Part shown: positions 14,003-23,100 of the stretch, piece by piece
How the letters are laid out: every line of letters starts with the position of its first letter
Position numbering within the stretch: position 1 is the stretch's first letter
Position numbers and translations under genes: made by a program
The notes under the pieces: model-generated
Database searches by the model: none
What the model was told of the DNA's origin: nothing
What the model saw: only the letters and a program-made list of their open reading frames with translations
Source: an uncultured Ruminococcus sp.
GTDB lineage: Bacteria > Bacillota > Clostridia > Oscillospirales > Acutalibacteraceae
Direction of reading: 5' to 3'
Length of the DNA stretch: 34,142 bases
Assembly (NCBI GenBank): GCA_902773325.1
Contig: CACYDW010000080.1
Span: 1-34,142, forward strand

Positions 14003-16348
14003 ATGAAGCTGAATGAATTGAAAATCGGTCAGACTGCTGTCGTAAAACAGGTCGGCGGAGAGGGCAGCTTAAGACAGCATTTTCTGGATATGGGTGTGAT
14101 CCCCGGCGCAGAGATCACACTTGTCAAATATGCACCTATGGGTGACCCGCTTGAGGTGATGCTGCACGGCTATAAGCTGACACTCCGTATTTCGGAGGCG
14201 GAAAAAATCACCGCAGAACTGACCGAACACAAAAATACCGGAACAGATAAAAAAACGCACAGAAAAAAAAGCAAGCATCCGGGTCTTGGCGAGGGCGGCA
14301 GGTTTCACCCTAAGGGCAGCGGCAACCCTCTGCCGGAGGGCACAAAGCTGACATTCGCATTGGTGGGCAATCAGAACTGCGGCAAGACGACCCTGTTTAA
14401 CCAGCTTACGGGTGCTAATCAGCACGTAGGGAACTTTCCGGGTGTCACGGTCGACCGCAAGGACGGCGCGATCAAGGGCTATCCCGATACGCTTGTCACC
14501 GATCTGCCCGGCATCTATTCCATGTCACCCTACAGCAGCGAGGAAATCGTATCGCGTAATTTTGTATTGAACGAAAAGCCCAGAGCGATCATCAATATCG
14601 TTGATGCCACGAACATCGAACGCAATCTCTATCTTACAATGCAGCTCCTTGAAATGGACGTTCCGATGGTCGTGGCACTCAACATGATGGACGAAATGAC
14701 TGCCAACGGCGGTACGGTAGATATCAACCGGCTTGAAGAGCTGCTCGGCGTTCCGGTCGTGCCAATCTCGGCGGCAAAAAATCAGGGTATCGATGAGCTG
14801 GTTGAACATGCCATACACGTTGCCCATTATCAGGAAAAACCCCTGCGGCAGGATTACTGCGGCGGAAAAGACCACGGCGGCACGGTTCACCGATGCCTGC
14901 ACGCTATTGCACATCTGATCGAACACCATGCAGAAGATGCCGGACTGCCGCTGCGATTCGCTGCCGGAAAGGTCATAGAAAACGATTCGCTGCTCCTTTC
15001 ACAGCTTACGCTGGAACAGAACGAGAAAGAAATGATCGAGCATATCGTGCTCCAGATGGAAAAGGAACGCGGACTCGACAGAAGTGCTGCCATCGCCGAT
15101 ATGCGCTTTTCCTTTATCAGCAGGGTCTGTTCCGCCGCCGTTACCAAGCCCATGCGCAGCAAGGAAAGTATCCGGAGCGAGAAAATAGACAGGATTCTGA
15201 CGGGCAAATGGACTGCTATTCCGATGTTCATTCTCATTATGGCGGCAGTGTTCTTCCTGACCTTCAATGTCATCGGCGGAACGATGCAGGAATGGCTTAA
15301 AGCGGGCATTGATGCCTTATCCGGCATGACAGATGCCGCTCTGACCGATGCCAATGTCAACAAGGTCGTCCACGGACTGCTCACCGAGGGTATTTTTGCC
15401 GGTGTGGGCAGTGTGCTGAGCTTTCTGCCGATCATCGTCACGCTGTTTTTCTTCCTGTCGCTTTTAGAGGACAGCGGCTATATTGCGCGTGTGGCATTCT
15501 TCATGGATAAGCTGCTGCGGAAGATCGGACTATCGGGGCGGAGTATCGTTCCGCTGCTGATCGGCTTCGGCTGTACCGTTCCTGCCGTGATGTCCACAAG
15601 AACACTGCCCAGCGAACGTGACAGAAAAATGACCATACTGCTCACACCGTTCATGAGCTGTACGGCGAAGCTGCCAATCTATGCGTTCTTTGTCGATGCG
15701 TTTTTCCCGCAGTATAAAGCACTGATCATGACAGGCTTATACACGCTGGGAATACTGGTGGGAATACTGGTAGCACTGCTTTTCAAGGGGACGCTTTTTA
15801 AGGGTGAAGCCGTTCCTTTTGTCATGGAGCTGCCGAATTACCGTCTGCCGGGTGCAAGAAATGTACTCCAGCTTTTGTGGGAAAAGGCTAAGGACTTTCT
15901 CACAAAGGCATTCACCGTCATTCTGATAGCAACCATCGTGATCTGGCTGCTGCAAAGCTTCGACTGGCACTTCAATTTAGTGGAGAACAAGGGCGACAGT
16001 ATCCTTGCTATGGCGGCAGGCTTGCTCGTTCCGGTCATGGCACCGCTCGGACTGGGCGACTGGCGGATCTGTACCTCACTGATCAGCGGCTTCATGGCAA
16101 AAGAGAGTGTGGTGTCCACCATGGAAATTCTGTTCGGCGAAAACGCGGGCACAGTGCTGCCGGTTGCGGCGGCTTCGTCACTGCTGGTATTTTCACTGCT
16201 GTATACCCCCTGTGTAGCCGCAATTGCTTCTATCAGGCGGGAGCTTGGCAGAAAATGGGCGGCAGGACTGATCGTCTGGCAATGTGTGATCGCCTGGACA
16301 GCGGCATCTATTGTACATCTGATTTGCTTTTTAGCAGGAGGCACATAA
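14003..16348 (+). CDS. feoB: Fused FeoA-FeoB ferrous iron transporter
   Basis: The product imports Fe(II) across the cytoplasmic membrane. The protein has 781 residues. Residues 1-75 are a FeoA (SH3-like) domain with LRQHFLDMGVIPGAEITLVK, joined by a charged linker to FeoB. The G domain has GNQNCGKT (122-129), DLPG (167-170) and NMMD (227-230), then a helical domain. From about residue 405 the membrane part carries the two gate regions, including FGCTVPAVMSTRT and a later CTAKLPIYAFF. The single-chain FeoA-FeoB fusion is known in some Clostridia. The FeoB-associated Cys-rich protein follows after one base. Confidence 0.97.
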   Translation: MKLNELKIGQTAVVKQVGGEGSLRQHFLDMGVIPGAEITLVKYAPMGDPLEVMLHGYKLTLRISEAEKITAELTEHKNTGTDKKTHRKKSKHPGLGEGGRFHPKGSGNPLPEGTKLTFALVGNQNCGKTTLFNQLTGANQHVGNFPGVTVDRKDGAIKGYPDTLVTDLPGIYSMSPYSSEEIVSRNFVLNEKPRAIINIVDATNIERNLYLTMQLLEMDVPMVVALNMMDEMTANGGTVDINRLEELLGVPVVPISAAKNQGIDELVEHAIHVAHYQEKPLRQDYCGGKDHGGTVHRCLHAIAHLIEHHAEDAGLPLRFAAGKVIENDSLLLSQLTLEQNEKEMIEHIVLQMEKERGLDRSAAIADMRFSFISRVCSAAVTKPMRSKESIRSEKIDRILTGKWTAIPMFILIMAAVFFLTFNVIGGTMQEWLKAGIDALSGMTDAALTDANVNKVVHGLLTEGIFAGVGSVLSFLPIIVTLFFFLSLLEDSGYIARVAFFMDKLLRKIGLSGRSIVPLLIGFGCTVPAVMSTRTLPSERDRKMTILLTPFMSCTAKLPIYAFFVDAFFPQYKALIMTGLYTLGILVGILVALLFKGTLFKGEAVPFVMELPNYRLPGARNVLQLLWEKAKDFLTKAFTVILIATIVIWLLQSFDWHFNLVENKGDSILAMAAGLLVPVMAPLGLGDWRICTSLISGFMAKESVVSTMEILFGENAGTVLPVAAASSLLVFSLLYTPCVAAIASIRRELGRKWAAGLIVWQCVIAWTAASIVHLICFLAGGT

Positions 16349-16349
16349 G

Positions 16350-16520
16350 TTGAATATCTGGGATTTTATCATTATCGCGGCAATTGCCGCAGCCGTTGTA
16401 ATAGCTGTTATTGTTATCGTCAGAAATAAAAAACGCGGAAAAGGCTGCTGCGGCGATTGTTCCCGTTGCAGCGGCTGCACCGAAAAAACAAGGGAATCAC
16501 TGCATAAACGGTTGCCGTAA
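16350..16520 (+). CDS. FeoB-associated Cys-rich membrane protein
   Basis: This is a 56-residue protein. The TTG start lies one base after the feoAB stop, with GCAGGAGG seven bases upstream inside feoAB. It has one N-terminal membrane helix (about residues 5-24) and then a basic stretch with six Cys in CCGDCSRCSGC-type spacing. This layout is typical of the small proteins encoded directly after feoB in Firmicutes. A role in Fe(II) handling at the transporter is inferred from position and Cys content. Confidence 0.9.
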   Translation: MNIWDFIIIAAIAAAVVIAVIVIVRNKKRGKGCCGDCSRCSGCTEKTRESLHKRLP

Positions 16521-16644
16521 TGCAGACCTTCCATAAGGAAAGCCGCATAGCCCGCTAATGCAGTAATCTGTGTGCGGTATTATAATTCTGAAATCAGGGG
16601 CATACTACTTCGTGTAAACCAGTCAGGAGCGCAGGAGGTACATT

Positions 16645-17322
16645 ATGGAAATCATCAAGGTAATACTGGCATCATTTTTTTCGGCAGGCATTTTGTTCGT
16701 TATAGCAAAAATCATCGGTCACAAACAGGTGGCACAGTTAGAGTTCTTCGACTATATCACGGGCATTACGATCGGGTCTATTGCGGCAGAGCTTGCCACC
16801 ACTTTAGATAAGCCATGGTGGAAGCCGACTGTATCCATGCTTGCCTTCGGGCTGGTAACGATCGTTCTGAGCTTTCTGACAAGGAAATTTACCCGCACAA
16901 GAAAGTTTATTAACGGTACGCCTACCATCGTCATGAACGACGGCAAGCTCTACCGCAGCAATATGAAAAAAGCCAAACTCGAATTGAGTGAATTTCTGCT
17001 CCTCTGCCGACAAGAGGGCTATTTTGACCTGAACGATATTCAGACCGCCGTATTTGAATACAACGGCAAGCTGTCGATCCTGCCTAAAAGTACGAAGCGT
17101 CCGCTGAATCCGGAAGATATGCAGCTTGAGCCGCAGCCGCAGCATATCGGCACAGAAATCATTCTGGACGGCAGAGTGATGGGAGATAACCTGAAAAGAA
17201 AAGGACTGAACGAGGCATGGCTCAAAGACCAGCTCCGGCAGCAGGGAATCGGAAGTCCCGAAGAGGTGTTTCTCGGTCTTTGCGGCACTGACAACACACT
17301 CACCGTCTACAAAGCAGATTGA
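16645..17322 (+). CDS. YetF/DUF421-family membrane protein
   Basis: The protein has 225 residues and a ribosome-binding site GCAGGAGGTACATT. The N-terminal third carries about three membrane segments, with AKIIGHKQVAQLEFFDYITG and ITIGSIAAELA. The cytoplasmic part contains RKFINGTPTIVMNDGKLY and LSEFLLLCRQEGYFDLNDIQTAVFE, both hallmark segments of DUF421. YetF-like proteins have been linked to spore germination and membrane functions in Bacillus, but the precise role is unclear. It stands alone between feoAB and tRNA-Leu. Confidence 0.92.
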   Translation: MEIIKVILASFFSAGILFVIAKIIGHKQVAQLEFFDYITGITIGSIAAELATTLDKPWWKPTVSMLAFGLVTIVLSFLTRKFTRTRKFINGTPTIVMNDGKLYRSNMKKAKLELSEFLLLCRQEGYFDLNDIQTAVFEYNGKLSILPKSTKRPLNPEDMQLEPQPQHIGTEIILDGRVMGDNLKRKGLNEAWLKDQLRQQGIGSPEEVFLGLCGTDNTLTVYKAD

Positions 17323-17386
17323 CGGAAACAGCATTGATATTGCCTGCACAACCGGTATGATAAGCATAAAAAGCAACAGAATTAGC

Positions 17387-17415
17387 TTGCATACTTTTTC
17401 AGAACGTGATATAAT
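17387..17415 (+). promoter_or_regulatory. Promoter of tRNA-Leu
   Basis: TTGCAT (17387-17392) and TATAAT (17410-17415) are 17 bases apart. The roughly 85-base leader holds a small GACTTC/GAAGTC hairpin and repeated TTTTCCAT units (about 17470-17500). Confidence 0.8.
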
Positions 17416-17506
17416 GAACTTGGAAAAGGACAGATCCTGACTTCGATTCTGAAGTCGAGCAAAGAATAATTTTCCATTTTTAATTTTCCATTTTCCATTT
17501 ATATCC

Positions 17507-17588
17507 GCGGGTGTGGCGAAATTGGCAGACGCACAAGATTTAGGTTCTTGCGGAGCGATCCGTGCAGGTTCAAGTCCTGTCACCCGCA
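17507..17588 (+). tRNA. tRNA-Leu (anticodon UAG)
   Basis: The acceptor arm GCGGGTG pairs with CACCCGC, with discriminator A. The anticodon stem CAAGA/TCTTG encloses a loop TTTAGGT, giving anticodon TAG. The long variable arm (CGGA-gcga-TCCG) and the T-loop GTTCAAGTC fit a class II leucine tRNA. The 3' CCA is not encoded. Confidence 0.97.
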
Positions 17589-17591
17589 CTG

Positions 17592-17638
17592 AAAAAAGGC
17601 ATACATACGTTCTTTTTGAGCGTGTGTATGCCTTTTTT
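17592..17638. terminator. Bidirectional terminator between tRNA-Leu and the VWA gene
   Basis: The arms GGCATACATACG (17598-17609) and CGTGTGTATGCC (17621-17632) are flanked by six A and six T, so it works in both directions. It ends just two bases from the stop codon of the convergent VWA gene. Confidence 0.93.
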
Positions 17639-17639
17639 A

Positions 17640-18962
17640 TCAAGTACGCGATACCGTGATTCGTGTTACTCTGCCCCACGGCGGTTCAACGTCCTGATTA
17701 TTGAGAAGCCACAAAACCGGTATCCCCATCGCCGCACTCTCCTTCGGAAACGGTGCATAACCATCGGTCAGAATAATAATGCTTGCGGGCAGGTCATCTG
17801 CCATGTGTTTTCTTATATAGTCAAATATCACATGAAAGCTTGTTCCTCCCCCGCCTGCGGGGTGGATAGAAAGCAGATCGCCGATATCCTCAAAGGGCTT
17901 CGGGGCGATCACTGCGCCGTCAAAAAAGCCCAGCCAGCCCCTGAGCCTTCCGTTAAAGCAGTCGATCGCTCCCTTGATCTCCGAATATGCCGCCGTGACC
18001 TCCTGATCGCTCATAGAACCCGAGGTGTCGATCATAAACAGGATGTTGCTGACGATCTCCTCTCGCTCATTATAGTCCGGCAGAAAAAAATCACTCTCCC
18101 CGAACCGTCTGTCGGGCGGTGTAAACGAATAGTCGGTGATATCCTCCTGTACAAAGTCATTGAGCACTGTGCGCCAGTCCGTCTGCGGGCGGCGCAGTTC
18201 CTCCAGTATTCTTTGGGCAAACAGCGGCAGAAGCCCTCTTTCATTGGACGGGTCACGAATCCTGACGGCTTCACACGCATCCTTCAGACGTTTCTCCCAC
18301 AAAGCCTCCTCTGCCGGATCATCTGTCACGCTCCACCGGCTGTGATTATCCCATGTATTGCTGTCGGAGGGACTTCCGGTTTTTCCGCCGGAGGTCTGCC
18401 CCGCCTTTGAAGCGGATTTTCCTCGCGGCGCAGTACGGCGGTTTCCACCCGCAGACTGCTTGCCGCCGCTGCTGCCTTTTCCCCTGCCGCCCGATGAAGC
18501 CTGTTGTTGCTTGCCGAGCATCTCATACACCTGTTCGGCGGTATAGAGATGTCCTTCATTGCCGTCGGGGGTCAGGTGCATGGACGCTCCGTACTTTCGC
18601 AGCGTGATAGACTCGATACGGTTATTATTCGAGAGCAGAATATTGGAATTCACCACAATATCACAGGCAATATTGAACTGCTCATTGTCGCGCTCTCCCG
18701 TTCTGGCACAATGCCGCAGTACAACGTGCATGATCTCGTGCATCATGACAAAATCCAGCTCACTGTCTGCCAACTCCGCTAAAAACTGCGGCGAAAACCA
18801 GATGGTCGTACCATCGGTCGCAGCGGTTTCAAGACGTGAATCCAGCGCAAACTTCATGTGCATCAGCAGCAGGCCGTAAAACCCGTGATTACACAGAATT
18901 CTCATACGTGACAGCAGCAGCCGCTTCTGCATACTTTTTATATCCGTCTGAATGGGCGGCAC
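17640..18962 (-). CDS. Metallopeptidase-like VWA-domain protein (DUF2201 type)
   Basis: The protein has 440 residues from the chosen GTG at 18960-18962, which has AAGGAGG eight bases upstream. An ATG two codons earlier is too close to that site, and a GTG at 19010 lacks one. The N-terminal domain has HEIMHVVLRH (HExxH at about residues 75-79) and DIVVNSNIL, typical of DUF2201. A Gly/Ser/Lys-rich linker follows (about 155-205). The C-terminal VWA-like domain has FMIDTSGSMSD with the MIDAS motif DTSGS (about 312-316). Such proteins usually pair with a MoxR ATPase, and here it is the third gene of the helicase-MoxR-VWA unit. The peptidase motif looks intact, but activity is unproven. Confidence 0.88.
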   Translation of the reverse strand: MPPIQTDIKSMQKRLLLSRMRILCNHGFYGLLLMHMKFALDSRLETAATDGTTIWFSPQFLAELADSELDFVMMHEIMHVVLRHCARTGERDNEQFNIACDIVVNSNILLSNNNRIESITLRKYGASMHLTPDGNEGHLYTAEQVYEMLGKQQQASSGGRGKGSSGGKQSAGGNRRTAPRGKSASKAGQTSGGKTGSPSDSNTWDNHSRWSVTDDPAEEALWEKRLKDACEAVRIRDPSNERGLLPLFAQRILEELRRPQTDWRTVLNDFVQEDITDYSFTPPDRRFGESDFFLPDYNEREEIVSNILFMIDTSGSMSDQEVTAAYSEIKGAIDCFNGRLRGWLGFFDGAVIAPKPFEDIGDLLSIHPAGGGGTSFHVIFDYIRKHMADDLPASIIILTDGYAPFPKESAAMGIPVLWLLNNQDVEPPWGRVTRITVSRT

Positions 18963-19031
18963 GATCATTCCCTCCTTGCTATCGTCACTTTCTTCTGCGG
19001 AAAACAGCACTCCATTTGAACATAATACATT

Positions 19032-20147
19032 CTATATAACACCGTTCATCAGTGCGCCTTTGGTGCTGAGCCATCGCATAAAGGCAGGAATACGCATCAG
19101 CTTCTGCTTGAAGTCTTTTTCAAGGAACATATAATCCCTCATCAGCAGGGTCGAAAAATCGGGCGGCATCTTGTCGGCATACTGAATGGAATGGGCAAGA
19201 GCCGACAGGTCATCGCGGTGCTCCCGCGCATAGGCGGTCATGGCGGCTGTCAGCGCATACATGGCATCTGTGCTCTTGGGCAGACGGGGCTGTTTGCCGT
19301 CAAAAATATCCTGAATGGAGGGAAGCTCGCGGTATACCTTCGACCATGTGCGAAGCTCTGTCGCCGCACCCGTACCCACCAGTCCGGCAATCAGCGGGAA
19401 AACCTCGTCCACATCATCACTGACATGATTCAGGATATTGCTCACCATCTCCCACGAACGCGGGGTCGCAAAGGCAAGGTCATCGGCACTCGCATCAAAG
19501 CACATCAGTTCATTCTGCCGGAAGGTCAGAAAGCCTGTCACCTTGCTGTTGATACCGTTGGCTACCGCCCATTTTTTCCATGATACGAAGCTGTCCTCAA
19601 TGGCAATGTGCAGAAGTCGGTTGGCAAGTGCCTTGGGCATTTTATAGGCGACGGATTTGTCCGTCACACGGTTGCCTGCGGCAATGACAATGCAGTTTTC
19701 CGGCAGACGGTGTTCCCCGACGGTTCTGTCGAGGGTGATCTGATATGCCGCCGCCTGCACCGACTGCGGCGCGGCGGAAATCTCATCAAGAAACAGGATA
19801 TTCACGGTGTCGTCACTGTCGTCCATCTGGAAAATCTGTGGTCTGAGCCACACAGCGAGGGTTTTGTCGGCATTGGCTGTCGGAATTCCACGCAGATCAA
19901 TCGGGTTGAACAGCAGAAGGCGCACATCGGTAATATGGGTAGCTTTGCCCGTTTGTTCGCTGATCTCCGCCGCAAGCTGTCTTACTGCCTGTGACTTGCC
20001 GATACCGGGAGGACCCCAGAGCATGACCGATGGTACGGTTCTGAGCGGAAGTCCGCCGCTGATCACGGTGCAATATGCCTTTGCAAGCAGTTCAACGGTT
20101 TTTTCTACTGTCAGCATGGGAACACTGTCTGTTTTGATGGCGGTCAT
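19032..20147 (-). CDS. MoxR-family AAA+ ATPase
   Basis: The protein has 371 residues. It shows Walker A GPPGIGKS (45-52), Walker B ILFLDE (117-122), a sensor AAGN region (CIVIAAGNRVTD) and ANRLLHI with the likely Arg finger. This layout fits the MoxR/CbbQ/RavA group, which remodels partner complexes together with VWA proteins. Its ATG overlaps the helicase stop as ATGA, implying coupled translation, and the VWA gene follows about 70 bases after its stop. It probably links ATP hydrolysis to the VWA partner, but the client is unknown. Confidence 0.92.
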   Translation of the reverse strand: MTAIKTDSVPMLTVEKTVELLAKAYCTVISGGLPLRTVPSVMLWGPPGIGKSQAVRQLAAEISEQTGKATHITDVRLLLFNPIDLRGIPTANADKTLAVWLRPQIFQMDDSDDTVNILFLDEISAAPQSVQAAAYQITLDRTVGEHRLPENCIVIAAGNRVTDKSVAYKMPKALANRLLHIAIEDSFVSWKKWAVANGINSKVTGFLTFRQNELMCFDASADDLAFATPRSWEMVSNILNHVSDDVDEVFPLIAGLVGTGAATELRTWSKVYRELPSIQDIFDGKQPRLPKSTDAMYALTAAMTAYAREHRDDLSALAHSIQYADKMPPDFSTLLMRDYMFLEKDFKQKLMRIPAFMRWLSTKGALMNGVI

Positions 20148-23100
20148 GATACCTTCACTCCTAACTCCTTATCCAGCTTTTCGATCTCCCGCACAAGCTG
20201 TTCGATTTTTTCGGTATATTGGTTGTCCTTGTCAAGCTCCTTTTTGATCTCCGCTTCACGCGCCTCCATATCCCGCAGATTGGTGCAAAGCTTTTCAAGA
20301 TACTTCGGCAGTTCATCAAGGAAATTGTCGATTCTTGTCAGAATGCCTGCTTCACTGTCGCTCATTTCCACATAGTATCTGCCCTCCCTTTGCAGCCATA
20401 TATATGGCATTTGTTCCGACATATGGGCGGGCAGAACGATTTCAAAGTCCCTGTATGAACAAAGCGGTGTATCCTCCGTATCGAGAATGTTCTTTTTCAG
20501 GGCGGCATAAATCTTTTCACGCAGCAGACGGCGCTTTTCGCCCTCGTCCTTTCTCTCACGGGCAGTCACGGGCGGCAGGCTGCTCTGCTTCCATGCAGCA
20601 TAAAAGGCGGTATCCCGTTCGCACCGCGCAATATTCTCACGCTGCCGCTGCTTCTTGGCAGGAATACCCTCATATTCGCTTTTGAGCCGGAGGGTCGTGT
20701 GGATATGCTTTTGCTGTAAGGAGCGGTATCTTACCAGTTCGTTCGCCGCTTCTACTCTTTTCTTGACAAGCGGATTGCCCACTGCGATTGCCTTGACCTG
20801 TGCGTAATCCAGTACCACATCGTCAATGTCAGAGCCGCTTCTTTCGGTAAGAGAGCCGGAAAGCAGATTGCTGATAAACTGCTGCTTGGTATGAAGAAGC
20901 TGCCACGAATACGCGTCAAAGCTGCCCTTTGTAATATAGCGGTAGATATACACCTGCGGGTTGGTGTTGCCGCTTCTGAGGATTCTGCCCTCACGCTGGG
21001 TCATATCCGCCGGACGCCACGGCACATCAAGGTGATGCAGCGCAATCAGGCGGTTCTGTATATTCACGCCCAGACCGAGCTTGAAGGTCGAGCCGATCAA
21101 TATCCGCACCTCGCCGTTTCTCACCCGTTCAAACAGCTTTTCGCGCTTAGCTTCTGTCGCGGCACTATGAACAAAGGCGATCTCTCCTTCCGGAATCCCC
21201 CGCTCCGTCAAAAGACGCTTCATCTCGTCATACAGATTAAAGCCCTCCTTGGGTGTAGAGGTATCACAGAAGATAAGCTGTGTGCCGCAGAAGGGTGTGC
21301 TGCGTCGGTATATCTCTGCCGCATTGGCTGCGCACCTTGCCGCCTTGGAGTGGGGACTGAACGGTTCATCCGGCATGACAAGGCGCAGATCAAGTGCCGC
21401 CTTTCTGCCGTCCGTGGTGATTTTGAGCATATTGTCATCCGTAGGAGCGACCTGTCCTTTTCTTACGCTGTCCGCCCGCTCGGATATGGTATCAAGATAT
21501 GCCGAGAACGCTTCCGTCTTTTCGAGTACGGAATCCTCATAGCCGTCATGCTCAGGTATACCGTCCGAGGCATCGACTGCATGAAAGTCCGCGATCTGGG
21601 AGAGCAATGCCGTAAGCTCCGGCAGATTATGGAACCGTGAAAAACGGGTCGCAAGACGGTAGCTGTTGGTATCTACATCCACCTCAAACTCCGTAGTCTT
21701 TTCGGCGAACATACCGATCCATGCGTCAAAGGTATTGAGATCGAGCAGGGCAAGCTCTCCGCCCTGCAAATAGCTCTGCATGATAAAGGCATCGGTCAGC
21801 GAATTCGTGATCGGCGTACCGGTCGCAAAAACTACACCGCCGCCGTTGTTCGTTTTCTGGATCAGCCGCACCTTATCCAGCATATCCTGACACTTTTTAG
21901 AGCCGCTTTTATTGATACCCAGTACCATGTTGGTTTTGCTCTCAAAGGGGACATTCTTGAAATTGTGGGCTTCATCAACAAACAGGCGGCTGATACCGAG
22001 GGAATCAAAATAGATAATGTCGTCGTCCTGTTCCTCACCGAGCGATTCAAGCTGCTTTTGCAGATGGTTTTTTTTACGGTTGAGGGCAGAAGCGGCATTT
22101 TCGTTTTTCTCCAGAGCTTCTTCTACCGCCTGAAGCTGAGAGAGAATATCATCTTCATAATACTGATGCGACAGCGGAATCTGCTCAAAACAGCTGTATG
22201 CAATCACAATACCGTCAAAATCCCCGTCCCGCACCTCCTGCAGGACCGTCTGACGCTTAGAGGGCAAGAAGCTGCCCGGCTCAATGCACAGTAAACGTGC
22301 CTGCGGATACATCTCCTCAAAGATTCGCTTCCACTGACCCGTGATATTATTCGGCACGACATACATATTTTTTTGGGAAAGCCCCATTCTGCGCATTTCC
22401 TGACCTGCTGCGATCATTTCGTAGGTCTTGCCGGAGCCGACATCGTGGGCAAGCAAGGTATTCGGGGTAAAGATCATGCGCGCTACAGCATCCTTCTGAT
22501 ACGGATAAAGCTGCACATCGGAGGACATATCAGGAAACCGCAAAAAAGAACCGTCAAAATTCCTGCGGAGCACACAGCAGAACTTCCGGTCAAACATATC
22601 CGTGAGCAGCTTTTTTCTGTCCTTGTCCTTCCATACCCATTTCTGAAACGCTTCGATCAGCTTGTTCTGTTTTTCGACGGCGGCGATCGTTTCATCACGG
22701 TTGATGACCTTGACAACACCGGATTTCGATTTCTTGCTGGATACCTCATCCTTGACCACGACCGTTTTCATATTCAGGGTCTGTTCGATGATGTGAAGGG
22801 CATCGATCCTGTCTGTACCATATACAGTGGTATTTCTCACATACCCCTTATAATGAGCTTTGTTTTTGATATTCCATGAGCCTGTCAGCTCATCATGTGC
22901 GGTATAAGCAAAACACCTGCCTTTGGTACCGAGTATGTAGGCAAGAAAGCTATCAATGACACTCACCGGTACCCAGGGAGAGCCAAGGGTCACATAGATC
23001 TGTCTGTTATCGATCACGGGTGGGAGCAGCTTCAGAAGTGCCTGTTCATTTTCCGCGAAAAAGCCCTTGTATTTCTCGTTGGCTTCTACCGCTGCACGGA

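Noticed and set aside
17038..17679. Long minus-strand frame across the DUF421 gene and tRNA-Leu
   Set aside because: It would translate the complement of a tRNA and of a well-supported gene.
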